A DNA stretch of 64,000 bases, from contig NZ_QJRP01000005.1 in assembly GCF_003205295.1 (NCBI RefSeq), positions 62,001 through 126,000 on the forward strand, read 5' to 3'. A program made the position numbers and the translations under genes. Origin of the DNA: Pseudomonas mosselii. GTDB taxonomy: Bacteria; Pseudomonadota; Gammaproteobacteria; Pseudomonadales; Pseudomonadaceae. Below, piece by piece: positions 1-10,089 of this stretch (the first letter of the stretch is position 1; each line of letters starts with the position of its first letter). Under the pieces are notes generated by a model. It searched no databases. It saw nothing but the letters and a program-made list of their open reading frames with translations, and had not been told where the DNA came from.

Positions 1-240
1 GGCTACGCCTACATGAACTATCTGTTGCAGCCGCAGGTGATGGCGAACATCAGCAACTTCGTGCAGTACGCCAATGGCAACCAGCAGGCTGACGGGCTGG
101 TGGACCCGGCGATGAAGGGCAACACGATGATCTATCCGAGCGCGGATGTGATGGGCAAGCTGTATGCCCTGGAGGCAATGCCGGCGAAGATCGACCGCAT
201 TCGCACACGCATCTGGACCAGTATCAAGGCCGGCAATTAA
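1..240 (+). CDS. Polyamine ABC transporter periplasmic binding protein, C-terminal end (partial)
   Basis: Only the last 79 codons are present; the frame is open from base 1 and ends at a TAA. The residues (NYLLQPQVMANISNF near the start, then IYPSADVMGKLYALEAMP and a WTSIKAGN-type tail) match the C-terminal lobe of PotF/SpuD-type putrescine or spermidine binding proteins, which capture polyamines in the periplasm and deliver them to a Pot/Spu ABC importer. The family is inferred from memory of the PotF tail. The specific polyamine cannot be told from this piece. It converges on prfC across an inverted REP pair. Confidence 0.75.
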   Translation, partial: GYAYMNYLLQPQVMANISNFVQYANGNQQADGLVDPAMKGNTMIYPSADVMGKLYALEAMPAKIDRIRTRIWTSIKAGN

Positions 241-260
241 TTTCGGATGCTGTGCAGCCA

Positions 261-335
261 CTGTGGGAGCGGGTTTACCCGCGAATGCGATGTTGAATGT
301 ACCGACGCATTCGCGGGTGAACCCGCTCCCACAGG
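261..335. repeat. Inverted REP pair between the polyamine gene and prfC
   Basis: Two REP units face each other: CTGTGGGAGCGGGTTTACCC at 261-280 and its near-complement GGGTGAACCCGCTCCCACAG ending at 334. The pair can fold into a long hairpin between two convergent genes, so it may also act as a bidirectional transcription stop. This is the GGGTTTACCCGCGAA flavour of the repeat, shared with the copy upstream of prfC. Confidence 0.85.
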
Positions 336-375
336 TTAGGTGCAAGCCAGAAAAATCAGCTCACGGCCTGTACGA

Positions 376-1959
<1,584 letters not shown>

Positions 1960-2058
1960 GGGAAATCGCCTGACTGGGGATTCAAAAAGGGGCGATATCA
2001 TACCTGAAGTCGGGGCATGGACCAAAATCTGCTGAACCCAATGCACCTGTTCCGGCCT

Positions 2059-2142
2059 CTTCGCGGGTAAACCCGCTCCCACAGGTGCTGCACAAGACTC
2101 AAAGACTGTGGGAATCCTGTGGGAGCGGGTTTACCCGCGAAA
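2059..2142. repeat. Inverted REP pair upstream of prfC
   Basis: TCGCGGGTAAACCCGCTCCC begins at 2061 and its partner CTGTGGGAGCGGGTTTACCC begins at 2117, about 30 bases apart in inverted orientation. It has the same flavour as the copy beyond the 3' end of prfC, so prfC is bracketed by matching REP pairs. Confidence 0.85.
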
Positions 2143-2255
2143 GGGCCAGTCATCGCTCAAGCGTCAGCCTGGTCACGACAAATGGCTACAAAGCAGTGTT
2201 TTCAACGCCTAGAGCGCATTAATCCGAAGTTTTCTCTCGACGCATTTCCATCTTT

Positions 2256-2272
2256 CCAGTGATTAGCACTGG
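2256..2272. promoter_or_regulatory. Perfect inverted repeat, candidate operator for the osmoprotectant transporter
   Basis: CCAGTG (2256-2261), spacer ATTAG, CACTGG (2267-2272) forms an exact 6-5-6 dyad some 225 bases upstream of the first transporter gene and outside the REP sequences. Its shape suits a dimeric repressor. No regulator gene lies nearby, so the binding protein is unknown. Confidence 0.35.
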
Positions 2273-2290
2273 CCAAATGCCGCCCCAGAT

Positions 2291-2411
2291 GGGAACCTTT
2301 CCCTCCACGGAGACGTCCACTCCCCTGCAACCCGCTTCGGTTCAGGGCTGGTTTCACCTGCTTCACGAGCCCGACGGGGTTCGGCTCATGGCCTGATGCC
2401 GCGCATCGGGC
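2291..2411 (+). promoter_or_regulatory. Structured leader RNA candidate ahead of the osmoprotectant transporter
   Basis: Four local hairpins can be drawn by eye. GGGAA/TTCCC with a CCT loop lies at 2291-2303. CCCTG-C-AACC pairs with GGTTCAGGG at 2323-2347, leaving one bulged C. GAGCC/GGCTC at 2367-2387 is extended beyond one C-C mismatch. GCCTGATGC/GCATCGGGC at 2391-2411 is nine pairs closed by a CGC loop. GGGCT at 2345-2349 could instead pair with AGCCC at 2368-2372, which would break the second and third hairpins, so two alternative folds are possible. The gene start follows about 85 bases later. No known riboswitch consensus was recognised; a cis-regulatory role is inference. Confidence 0.35.
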
Positions 2412-2496
2412 TGCTGCTCGCGACCACGCTGCCCGCCGCCAGGAATGGCCGGCCGCACGGGGGTGTGATCGCCGACTATAAAAAAGGAGTCCGCCT

Positions 2497-3210
2497 GTGG
2501 CTGCACGCTACGGAAAAGGGCTGTTGGGATGGGCCGCCGCGCTCGTCATCCTGGCCCTGCTGGTCCACTGGATCGGCATCGATACGATCACGCGCTACCG
2601 CGACGATCTTGGGTTCTACCTGCAAGCGCACCTGGTACTGGTGCTGGCTTCGATGGCGGCGGCGTTGGCCGTGGGCATCCCTGCCGGCATTGCCTTGAGT
2701 CGACCGCACAGGGTCGACAAAGCCGAACGCTTCATGCAGTTTTTCAACGTAGGCAACACCATCCCTCCCCTGGCCGTCCTGGCCATCGCCCTGAGTATCC
2801 TGGGCATCGGCGCAGGTCCTGCGATCTTCGCGCTGTTCCTCGCCTCATTGCTGCCCATCGTGCGCAACACCTACGAGGGCCTGAAGAACGTCCCCACTTC
2901 GCTCAAGGAAGCCGCCACCGGCATCGGCATGACCCCGCGCCAGCAACTGTGGCAGGTGGAGTTGCCCAATGCCGTGCCGATCATCGTCGGCGGGGTGCGC
3001 GTGGCCCTGGCGCTGAACGTGGGTACTGCACCGCTGGCGTTCCTGATCGGCGCCAACAGCCTGGGCAGCCTGATCTTCCCCGGCATCGCCCTGAACAACC
3101 AGCCGCAGCTGTTGCTGGGTGCCGCGTGTACCGCGCTGCTGGCCCTGGCGCTCGACGCGCTGGTGAGTTTCTCCAGCAAACGCTGGCTGGAACGCGGCCT
3201 GGCCCGATAA
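2497..3210 (+). CDS. Osmoprotectant-type ABC transporter permease (first)
   Basis: This is an inner-membrane permease of the OpuB/YehW/OsmW family, which import glycine betaine, choline or related compatible solutes. The 237-residue product has about six hydrophobic spans and the transporter coupling loop near residues 125-150 (EAATGIGMTPRQQLWQVELP), with the EAA-type signature seen in binding-protein-dependent permeases. The start is a GTG preceded by AAAAAGGAGT at a good distance. It begins a four-gene set in the order permease, binding protein, permease, ATPase, the arrangement known from yeh/osm operons. Substrate is inferred from family only. Confidence 0.88.
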   Translation: MAARYGKGLLGWAAALVILALLVHWIGIDTITRYRDDLGFYLQAHLVLVLASMAAALAVGIPAGIALSRPHRVDKAERFMQFFNVGNTIPPLAVLAIALSILGIGAGPAIFALFLASLLPIVRNTYEGLKNVPTSLKEAATGIGMTPRQQLWQVELPNAVPIIVGGVRVALALNVGTAPLAFLIGANSLGSLIFPGIALNNQPQLLLGAACTALLALALDALVSFSSKRWLERGLAR

Positions 3211-3223
3211 CAAGAGGGAAACC

Positions 3224-4135
3224 ATGAAGAAGACAATCGCCCTGTTGCTGGGCGCGGCCCTGCTATGCGCAGGCTTTGCCCAGGCGGCGGAAAAACCGCT
3301 GATCCGCATCGGCGCCCGGGTGTTCACCGAACAGTCCGTGCTTGCCGAAATCACCGCCCAGTACCTGCGCGCCAACGGCTTCGACGTGCGGGTGACCGCA
3401 GGCCTTGGCAGCAACATCGCCCGCCAGGCCCAGGAAACCGGTCAGCTCGACCTGATGTGGGAATACACCGGGGTCTCGCTGGTGTCCTACAACCATATCG
3501 ACGAACGCATGCCCAGCGCCGCAGCCACCTATGCCCGGGTCAAGGCACTCGATGCGAAGAAAGGACTGGTCTGGCTGGCCCCGTCGAAATTCAGCAACAC
3601 CTACGCCCTGGGGCTGCCCAGGCAGGTCGCTGCGGCCTACCCGCAAGTCAACACCATCAGCGATCTCAACCAGGTGCTGCGTGACGAGCCCGACCGCAAC
3701 CACCTGGTTGCCCTGGACACCGAGTTCGCCAACCGCCCCGATGGCCTGGTCGGCCTGCGCGAGATGTACGGGCTGCCCCTGGACCGGCGCAACATCCGCC
3801 AGATGGATGGCGGCCTGGTCTACACCGCGATGCGCAACAACCAGGTGTTCGCCGGCCTGGTCTACACCACCGACGGGCGCCTGGACGCCTTCGACCTCAA
3901 GCTGCTGGAAGACGACAAGCACTATTTCCCCGACTACACCGCAGCGCCCGTGCTGCGCAAGGCGGTGCTCGACGCCCACCCGCAACTGGCCACCCTGCTC
4001 GAACCGCTGGCCAATCAGCTCGACGACCAGACCATGCGCAAGCTCAACGCCCAGGTCGATGTCGAGCACCAGAGCCCGACCGTGGTCGCCGCAGCGTTCC
4101 TGCGTGAGCATTCACTCGGCGAGGTACAACCATGA
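3224..4135 (+). CDS. Osmoprotectant-type periplasmic substrate-binding protein
   Basis: The 303-residue precursor has a typical signal peptide (MKKTIALLLGAALLCAGFAQA, cleavage after residue 21) followed by an OpuAC/YehZ/OsmX-type solute-binding fold. Recognisable family stretches include RIGARVFTEQSVLAEI at the mature N-terminus, LDLMWEYTGV near residue 80 and DGGLVYTAMRNNQVFAGLVYTTD near residue 195. The mature protein would bind a quaternary-amine-like ligand in the periplasm and dock on the two permeases encoded on either side. Its stop overlaps the next start (ATG at 4132), which points to translational coupling. Confidence 0.88.
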   Translation: MKKTIALLLGAALLCAGFAQAAEKPLIRIGARVFTEQSVLAEITAQYLRANGFDVRVTAGLGSNIARQAQETGQLDLMWEYTGVSLVSYNHIDERMPSAAATYARVKALDAKKGLVWLAPSKFSNTYALGLPRQVAAAYPQVNTISDLNQVLRDEPDRNHLVALDTEFANRPDGLVGLREMYGLPLDRRNIRQMDGGLVYTAMRNNQVFAGLVYTTDGRLDAFDLKLLEDDKHYFPDYTAAPVLRKAVLDAHPQLATLLEPLANQLDDQTMRKLNAQVDVEHQSPTVVAAAFLREHSLGEVQP

Positions 4136-4785
4136 ACCTGATCGACACCTTCGCCCACCTCGACTGGGCCCAGGTCCTCGAACTGACCTGGCAGCACATC
4201 ATGCTGGTCGGCATTGCGGTGAGCCTGGCGATCCTCGTCGGCGTGCCGCTGGGTATCCTGATGACGCGGTTTCCGGTGTTCGCCGGCCCGCTCCAGGCCA
4301 GCGCCACGGTGTTGCTGACCATCCCCTCGATCGCCCTGTTCGGCCTGCTGCTGCCGTTCTACTCGAAGTTCGGCCAGGGCCTGGGGCCGCTGCCGGCGAT
4401 CACCGCCGTGTTCCTTTATTCACTGCTGCCGATCCTGCGCAACACCTACCTGGCCCTGACCAACGTCGAGCCGGGCATCCGCGAAGCCGCCCGCGGCATC
4501 GGCATGACCTTCGGCCAGCGCCTGCGCATGGTCGAGCTGCCAATCGCCGTGCCGGTAATCCTGGCCGGCGTGCGCACCGCCGTGGTGATGAACATCGGCG
4601 TGATGACCATCGCCGCGACCATCGGCGCCGGCGGCCTGGGCGTGCTCATCCTCACCGCCATCAGCCGCAGCGACATGTCGATGCTGCTGGTCGGCGCCGT
4701 GCTGGTCAGCCTGCTGGCAATCATCGCCGACCTGTTCCTGCAAACCCTGCAACGTGCCCTGACTCCGGAAGGACTGCGCCCATGA
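4132..4785 (+). CDS. Osmoprotectant-type ABC transporter permease (second)
   Basis: Second inner-membrane subunit, 217 residues, in the same family as the first permease but divergent from it. Hydrophobic spans are clear, and the coupling region REAARGIGMTFGQRLRMVELP lies near residue 118. It would pair with the first permease as a heterodimeric channel. The ATG overlaps the end of the binding-protein gene and its own TGA overlaps the ATG of the ATPase gene (ATGA), so the operon is tightly coupled. Confidence 0.88.
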   Translation: MNLIDTFAHLDWAQVLELTWQHIMLVGIAVSLAILVGVPLGILMTRFPVFAGPLQASATVLLTIPSIALFGLLLPFYSKFGQGLGPLPAITAVFLYSLLPILRNTYLALTNVEPGIREAARGIGMTFGQRLRMVELPIAVPVILAGVRTAVVMNIGVMTIAATIGAGGLGVLILTAISRSDMSMLLVGAVLVSLLAIIADLFLQTLQRALTPEGLRP

Positions 4786-5939
4786 TCGAACTGAAGAACC
4801 TCAGCAAGACCTTCAACGTCAACGGCAAGGACGTCAAAGCCGTCGACTCGGTAAGCCTCACTGTCAACGAAGGCGAGATCTGCGTATTCCTCGGCCCCTC
4901 GGGCTGCGGCAAGAGCACCACGCTGAAGATGATCAACCGCCTGATCACCCCGACCTCCGGCCAGGTGTTCATCAATGGCGAGGACACCAGTGCGCTGGAC
5001 GAAGTGACCCTGCGCCGGCATATCGGCTACGTGATCCAGCAGATCGGCCTGTTCCCGAACATGACCATCGAGGAGAACATCACCGTGGTGCCACGCCTGC
5101 TCGGCTGGGACAAGCAGCGCTGCCACGACCGCGCCCGCGAGCTAATGCACATGATCAAGCTCGAGCCCAAGCAGTACCTGCAGCGCTACCCACGCGAGCT
5201 CTCCGGCGGCCAGCAGCAGCGCATCGGCGTGATCCGCGCCCTGGCCGCCGAGGCGCCGGTGCTGCTGATGGACGAGCCGTTCGGCGCGGTCGACCCGATC
5301 AACCGCGAGATGATCCAGAACGAGTTCTTCGAGATGCAGCGGGCACTGAACAAGACCGTGATCATGGTCAGCCACGACATCGACGAGGCCATCAAGCTGG
5401 GCGACAAGATCGCCATCTTCCGTGCCGGCAAGCTGCTGCAGCTGGATCACCCGGACACCTTGCTGGCCCATCCGGTGGACGATTTCGTCAGCAACTTCGT
5501 CGGCCAGGACAGCACGTTGAAACGCCTGCTGCTGGTGCGTGCCGAGGATGCCGCGGACAACGCGCCGTCGGTGAGCCCGGGAACAGCGGTGAACGATGCG
5601 CTGGAGCTGCTGGATGAGCATGACCGGCGCTACGTGGTGGTCACCGATGGGCAGAACAAGGCGCTGGGCTATGTACGCAGGCGCGACATGCACCGCCAGC
5701 AAGGGACGTGCGGGGATTTCCTGCGGACGTTCAATGCCACCGCGGCCCATGACGAGCACTTGCGCATCCTGCTGTCGCGGATGTACGAGTTCAACCGGGC
5801 ATGGTTGCCGGTGCTGGATGCCGAAGGGATGTTCTTGGGGGAGGTGACGCAGGAGTCGATTGCGGCGTACCTGAGTTCCGGGCGCTCGCGGGGGGCGAAG
5901 ACCAGTATCGTGTCGCCTGCCGAGGCAGTGGCCTCCTGA
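4782..5939 (+). CDS. Osmoprotectant-type ABC transporter ATP-binding protein with CBS domains
   Basis: The 385-residue ATPase powers the importer. It has the Walker A GPSGCGKST at residues 38-46, the signature LSGGQQQ near residue 140, Walker B LLMDEPFGA near 160 and the switch histidine in MVSHDIDEA. After residue about 250 comes a CBS-domain pair, as in OpuA/ProV/YehX proteins, where such domains sense ionic strength or nucleotides. The start was set at the ATG overlapping the permease stop; the frame stays open much further upstream across the other genes, which is a GC-rich artefact. A REP pair follows the gene. Confidence 0.92.
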   Translation: MIELKNLSKTFNVNGKDVKAVDSVSLTVNEGEICVFLGPSGCGKSTTLKMINRLITPTSGQVFINGEDTSALDEVTLRRHIGYVIQQIGLFPNMTIEENITVVPRLLGWDKQRCHDRARELMHMIKLEPKQYLQRYPRELSGGQQQRIGVIRALAAEAPVLLMDEPFGAVDPINREMIQNEFFEMQRALNKTVIMVSHDIDEAIKLGDKIAIFRAGKLLQLDHPDTLLAHPVDDFVSNFVGQDSTLKRLLLVRAEDAADNAPSVSPGTAVNDALELLDEHDRRYVVVTDGQNKALGYVRRRDMHRQQGTCGDFLRTFNATAAHDEHLRILLSRMYEFNRAWLPVLDAEGMFLGEVTQESIAAYLSSGRSRGAKTSIVSPAEAVAS

Positions 5940-5948
5940 TAGAACGCC

Positions 5949-6049
5949 GGGGCCGCTGTGCGGCCCATCGCGACACAAGGCCGCTCCCACAGGTACTGCG
6001 CCGGCCTGGAGGCTGATGCTGTACCTGTGGGAGCGGCCTTGCCGAGGCG
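5949..6049. repeat. Inverted REP pair between transporter and TonB receptor genes
   Basis: CGACACAAGGCCGCTCCCACAG (5971-5992) faces a partner CTGTGGGAGCGGCCTTGCCG about 30 bases on. This is the GCGGCCTTGTGTCGCGA flavour of the repeat. It lies between convergent genes and may stop transcription from both sides. Confidence 0.85.
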
Positions 6050-6094
6050 TCGGACCGGTCGGAAAGGGGCGCAAAGCGCCCCGGCAATCTCGAA

Positions 6095-8512
6095 TCAGAA
6101 CCCGACACTGGCCTGCACATAGAACGTGCGCGGCTCACCCACATAGATCCCGGCATTGTTATCGCTGGAGCGGGTGAAGTACTGCTTGTCGAAGAGGTTC
6201 TTCACCCCCGCCGCCAGCTTCAGGTTCGACAGCTGCGGCCCGAAGTCATACCCGCCACGGGCATGCCAGGTCACGTACCCCGGAATATCGCCATACTGTC
6301 CGTCGGCGCTCGGCTCGGTAATGTAGTTGCCGTTGAAGCTGCCGTTGGCGTTCATCCCGGTGCCCGGTGCGCGTTGCTTGGATTGGGCGTAGGCGTCCAG
6401 GTTCCAGGTCCAGCGGTTGACCGCGTAACGCAGCCCGGCAGTGGCCACCTGGCGCGAGTAGAACGGCAGGTCACGGCCCTTGAAGCCGGGAATCTCGCCT
6501 TCATAGGTAGCGCGGGTATAGGTGTAGCCACCATTGACCGACAGGCCTTCCAGGCGCGGGTCAAGCCCGGCCAGGTCGTAGCGCACCGAGGCCTCGATGC
6601 CTTGGTGCTTGGTCGCCCCCAGGTTGGTCCAGCCGATGTCGTTGCTGATGTATTGCAGCTCGTCGTCGAAGTCGATGTAGAACGCGGTCAGCTCACCGGC
6701 AAAACCACCGTCGTCATAGCGCGTACCCACCTCATAGGTCTTGGCTTTCTCCGGCTCCAGGCCATTGGCCGTGTTGTTGCCGGTGCCGCCCTGGCCCAGC
6801 TGGAAGTACTGCAGGCTGCCGAACGAGGTCTCGTAGTTGGCGAACAGCTTCCAGGCGTCGGACATGTGGTACATCACGCTCAGCGCCGGCAGCGGTTCGT
6901 TGCTGGTGATGCTGCGGTTCTTCTCCGGCACCGGACGGTAGTTGGCGTCCATCACCGGGCGGTCGCGCCAGTCGGTGTTGATGTGCTCGAAGCGGATGCC
7001 CGGGGTGATGGTCCAGTTGCCGACGTCGATCTTGTCGTCAATGTAGTAAGCGCTGGCCTCGGTGCCGCCGCTGCGGTCCTGGAACACATGGCCGTCGGAG
7101 GTCGGGGTCACGGTGGGCACATTGTCGACCAGGGCCAGGCGTGTGGACTGCTCGCGCATGGCTTCCTTCAGGTAGCGATAGCCGACGCTGACTTCCTGGG
7201 TGGTCGGGCCGACGAAGAAGATCCGCGACAGGCGTGGCTCGATGGCGAAAGTGTGGTAGTTGCGCGGGTACGAGGACAGGGTCTTCATGTCGCGCGCGGC
7301 AATGGCGCTGCCGCGGAAGCTGTCGGTGTAGTAGGTCAGCACCTCGAACTGGGTGGCGTCGTCGATCTGGCGCAGCCACTTGAACGACACATCCTTGCGT
7401 CGACCACTGAAGTAGTCGTAGTCGCGCACCGACTGGTAGGGGTCGTGGTCGTACTGGGCCTGGGTCAGGCCACCAGGCATGTCGGCACGGCCGTCGTAGT
7501 AGTGGAAGTTGAGCCAGAACTCGTCGACATCGGTCGGCGCCCAGTGGGTCTTGAGCATCACGTCGTCGATATCGTTGTCGTTGTTGCTGCTGCGGTAACC
7601 GTCACCGTTCACGCCGGTGTACAGCAGCGCCACGCCCATGCCGTTGTCGGCGGTGCCACCAACGAAGGCCGACTCGGTGTGCTTCCAGCCGCCATGGCGG
7701 GAAGTCTCCAGGGTGGTGGACAACTCGCCGGTGGCCTTCTCGGGAATGGCCCGGGTCACGAAGTTGATCACCCCGCCGACGTTCTGCGGGCCGTAGCGCA
7801 CGGAACCGGCGCCGCGCACCACATCGATGCTGTCGAGGTTGCCCGAGGAGATCGGCGCCATCGACAGCTGCGGCTGGCCGTAAGGGGCGAAGGCCGCCGG
7901 GATGCCGTCGATCAGCACGGTCGAGCGCGGCGACAGGCGCGAGGTAAGACCGCGCACGCCGACGTTCAGCGACAGGTCGCTGCCACCGGTGCCGTTGGAG
8001 TCCTGCACCTGCACGCCGGGGATGCCGCGCAGGGCGTCGCGCACGTTCATCGTGCCCTTCTCCACCATCGCTTCGCGGCGCACCACGGTACGGGCGCCGG
8101 GATGGTTCTGCACCACGCTCTGCTGGGCGTCGCCCAGCCAGTCACCGACCACTTTCACATCGGTGGGCGCCAGCTCCAGGCTGCCGGTGGTCAGGCTGCC
8201 GGCGGCCTGGACCGGCTTGACCACCACGGTGTCCGCGGACTGCTCGAAAGTCAGCCCGCTGCCTTGCAGCAGTTGCTGCAGGGCCTGCTCCGGCGCCAGG
8301 TCGCCGGACACCGCCGGTGCCTGCTTGCCGTCCACCAGTTCGGGGCTGAAGAACAGTTGCAGGTTGGTCTGCTGGCCCAGCTGCTTGAGTGCGCCCGCCA
8401 ATGGCTGGGCCTGGATCTGGATGCTGTCGGCGTAGCTGTTGCCGGCGGCGGCGCTGACCGCCAGGGCCAGCGCCAGGCGGCGCAGCTGGAGAAGGGGCTT
8501 ATTGTTGTTCAC
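6095..8512 (-). CDS. TonB-dependent receptor with N-terminal signalling domain, FecA type
   Basis: An outer-membrane ferric-chelate receptor that also signals. The 805-residue precursor has a signal peptide ending about residue 28 (GNSYA), then an STN domain (about 40-105) that contacts a FecR-type regulator, a plug beginning near residue 135 (MVEKGTMNVRDALRGIPGVQV) and a 22-stranded barrel ending in the aromatic FYVQASVGF. With the fecR- and fecI-like genes upstream in the same orientation it forms a complete cell-surface signalling cassette. The ligand is not evident; ferric citrate and xenosiderophores are both possible. Confidence 0.92.
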   Translation of the reverse strand: MNNNKPLLQLRRLALALAVSAAAGNSYADSIQIQAQPLAGALKQLGQQTNLQLFFSPELVDGKQAPAVSGDLAPEQALQQLLQGSGLTFEQSADTVVVKPVQAAGSLTTGSLELAPTDVKVVGDWLGDAQQSVVQNHPGARTVVRREAMVEKGTMNVRDALRGIPGVQVQDSNGTGGSDLSLNVGVRGLTSRLSPRSTVLIDGIPAAFAPYGQPQLSMAPISSGNLDSIDVVRGAGSVRYGPQNVGGVINFVTRAIPEKATGELSTTLETSRHGGWKHTESAFVGGTADNGMGVALLYTGVNGDGYRSSNNDNDIDDVMLKTHWAPTDVDEFWLNFHYYDGRADMPGGLTQAQYDHDPYQSVRDYDYFSGRRKDVSFKWLRQIDDATQFEVLTYYTDSFRGSAIAARDMKTLSSYPRNYHTFAIEPRLSRIFFVGPTTQEVSVGYRYLKEAMREQSTRLALVDNVPTVTPTSDGHVFQDRSGGTEASAYYIDDKIDVGNWTITPGIRFEHINTDWRDRPVMDANYRPVPEKNRSITSNEPLPALSVMYHMSDAWKLFANYETSFGSLQYFQLGQGGTGNNTANGLEPEKAKTYEVGTRYDDGGFAGELTAFYIDFDDELQYISNDIGWTNLGATKHQGIEASVRYDLAGLDPRLEGLSVNGGYTYTRATYEGEIPGFKGRDLPFYSRQVATAGLRYAVNRWTWNLDAYAQSKQRAPGTGMNANGSFNGNYITEPSADGQYGDIPGYVTWHARGGYDFGPQLSNLKLAAGVKNLFDKQYFTRSSDNNAGIYVGEPRTFYVQASVGF

Positions 8513-8620
8513 GTCTTCGAGAGGTCCTGAGAGTCGGGATAAACGCCAACCGCATGCAAATGGAAATGCTTGGCAGTTGCAGCTGGCGGGGAAGACGAAC
8601 GAACGGAAAAAAACCTGAAT

Positions 8621-9604
8621 TTATTTCAGAACAATTTCGCTGGAGCCGTCCGGGCGGGTCTTCACCTGCACCGGCAGGATGCTCGGCAGCGCCCGCAGCA
8701 GCGCGTCCGGGTCGTCGGTGCTGAAGGTGCTCGACAGGCGCAGCGCGGCAGCCTTGCCGGGTGTCACATGCAGCGGCTGGGCGCGGTAGCGCGAAACCTG
8801 CGCCACCACCTCGCTCAGCGGCGCGTTGTCGAACACCAGCTTGCCCTGGCGCCAGGCGGTCACGGCGTTGACATCGATGGCATAGGGCGCGGCGACCTTG
8901 CCCTGGGCGTCGATGTGCGAACCCTGCCCGGCACCGAGCAGCGCCAGCGACTCGGCTGCGCCCTGCACCTTCACCGACCCCTGCTCCACCGCCACGCGGG
9001 TACTGGTCGGCTCCTGGCGTACATCGAAGCGGGTGCCGGTGACGGTGACTTCACCCTGGGCTGTGCTCACCACGAATGGTCGACCGCTGTCGTGGGCGAC
9101 GATGAACATCGCCTCGCCCGCGCCCAGACGCACATGGCGCTGCCCCGCAGAGAACATCACCTGCACCTGGGTGGCACTGTTGAGTTCCAGCCGTGAGCCG
9201 TCCGGCAGTTCGACCTGACGCCGCTCGCCCTGGGCCGTGCTCAACGTGTCCTGGTGATTGAGCTGCTGATACTGCCAACCCGTCCAGCCCAGCCCCAGCG
9301 CGACCACCGCCACGCCGGCCGCCAATGCCTGGCGCAGCAGGCGGCGGCGCGCAAGCGGGCGCACCGGCTCGGGCTGGCACAGCGCTTCGAGGCGTTGTCG
9401 GGGGATGAAATCGGTGGCGCGCCACAGCCGTACCAGATGCTGGTATTCCTCACGATGGCGTGGGTGCTGCGCGAGCCATGCCTGCAAGGCCTGCTGCACG
9501 GCACTGTCATGCGGCGCCTCCTGGGCCTGGGCGAACCAGCTGGCCGCCTGCTCGCCCACGGGATCGGGCGCATGCTGTCTGATCAATGGGGTCTCCTGAC
9601 TCAT
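8621..9604 (-). CDS. FecR-type inner-membrane sigma-factor regulator
   Basis: The 327-residue protein relays receptor occupancy to the ECF sigma factor. The cytoplasmic N-terminal segment (about 1-85) has the conserved tryptophans of the family (ASWFAQ, LQAWLAQHPRHREEYQHL). One transmembrane helix follows near residues 90-110 (ALAAGVAVVALGLGW), then the periplasmic FecR domain (about 120-220) and a C-terminal domain that would bind the receptor STN domain. Its ATG overlaps the TGA of the sigma gene (ATGA), and the receptor gene follows after about 110 bases. In such systems this protein can be both anti-sigma factor and required activator. Confidence 0.92.
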   Translation of the reverse strand: MSQETPLIRQHAPDPVGEQAASWFAQAQEAPHDSAVQQALQAWLAQHPRHREEYQHLVRLWRATDFIPRQRLEALCQPEPVRPLARRRLLRQALAAGVAVVALGLGWTGWQYQQLNHQDTLSTAQGERRQVELPDGSRLELNSATQVQVMFSAGQRHVRLGAGEAMFIVAHDSGRPFVVSTAQGEVTVTGTRFDVRQEPTSTRVAVEQGSVKVQGAAESLALLGAGQGSHIDAQGKVAAPYAIDVNAVTAWRQGKLVFDNAPLSEVVAQVSRYRAQPLHVTPGKAAALRLSSTFSTDDPDALLRALPSILPVQVKTRPDGSSEIVLK

Positions 9605-10089
9605 CTGGCCGACACATCCAGGTGCTCACGCAGATGTCGGAGCGTGCGGATCATATACTTTTCGACCATGTTCTTGGTCAAACCCATGCGCTCGGCGATC
9701 TCGGCCTGGGTCAGGCCCTCGAGCTTCTGCCAGATGAACACCCGACGGCAGTTGAGCGGCAGCTCGGCCAGCGCTCGCTCGACGCTGTCGGCCAGTTCCA
9801 GGGCATGCACATAGGCCTCCGGGTCGCTGCCATTGGCGTCGCCGTCGGTGAACGCCTCAAGTTCCAGCGCCTGGCGACGGTCCTCGCGGCGAAAGCCATC
9901 GACGGCAATGTTGCGGGCGGTCTGGTGCAGGTAGGCACGCGGCTGCTCGACCTGCTCGTTGGGGTTTTCCAGAACCCGGACAAAGGCGTCGTGAGTGAGG
10001 TCCTCGGCCTGCTGACGACTGCGCAACTTGCGCGTCCAGGTGCCGATCAGCTCATGGTAGTGGTCGAGGAAGCCTTTGTGTCCGGACAC
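9601..10089 (-). CDS. ECF sigma factor, FecI type
   Basis: A 162-residue extracytoplasmic-function sigma factor expected to drive the linked receptor gene. Region 2 is visible as QQAEDLTHDAFVRVLENP (about residues 27-45) and region 4 as LPLNCRRVFIWQKLEGLTQ with the helix-turn-helix AEIAERMGLTKNMVEKYM near residues 130-147. Gene order sigma, regulator, receptor is the classic fec arrangement. A Fur-like box lies about 40 bases upstream, consistent with iron control of the cassette. Confidence 0.93.
   Translation of the reverse strand: MSGHKGFLDHYHELIGTWTRKLRSRQQAEDLTHDAFVRVLENPNEQVEQPRAYLHQTARNIAVDGFRREDRRQALELEAFTDGDANGSDPEAYVHALELADSVERALAELPLNCRRVFIWQKLEGLTQAEIAERMGLTKNMVEKYMIRTLRHLREHLDVSAR

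Larger units (their letters stand above)
1960..2496. other. Intergenic region between prfC and the osmoprotectant transporter
   Basis: This 537-base gap between divergent genes holds no convincing coding sequence. It contains a REP pair (about 2059-2142), a perfect 6-5-6 inverted repeat CCAGTG-ATTAG-CACTGG at 2256-2272, and a run of small hairpins from 2291 to 2411 that would lie in the transporter leader. Individual parts are listed separately. Confidence 0.7.

Noticed and set aside
2291..2411. Possible SAH-, SAM- or guanidine-type riboswitch
   Set aside because: A short CTGCAACC stretch recalls the SAH class, but the remaining conserved core and the gene context do not match; no ACGR-loop tandem hairpins for guanidine-II. 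Left as an unassigned leader.
6263..8530. A 755-codon forward frame over the fecA-type gene
   Set aside because: Shadow of the receptor gene; translation is His/Val/Gly-rich with no signal peptide or motif.
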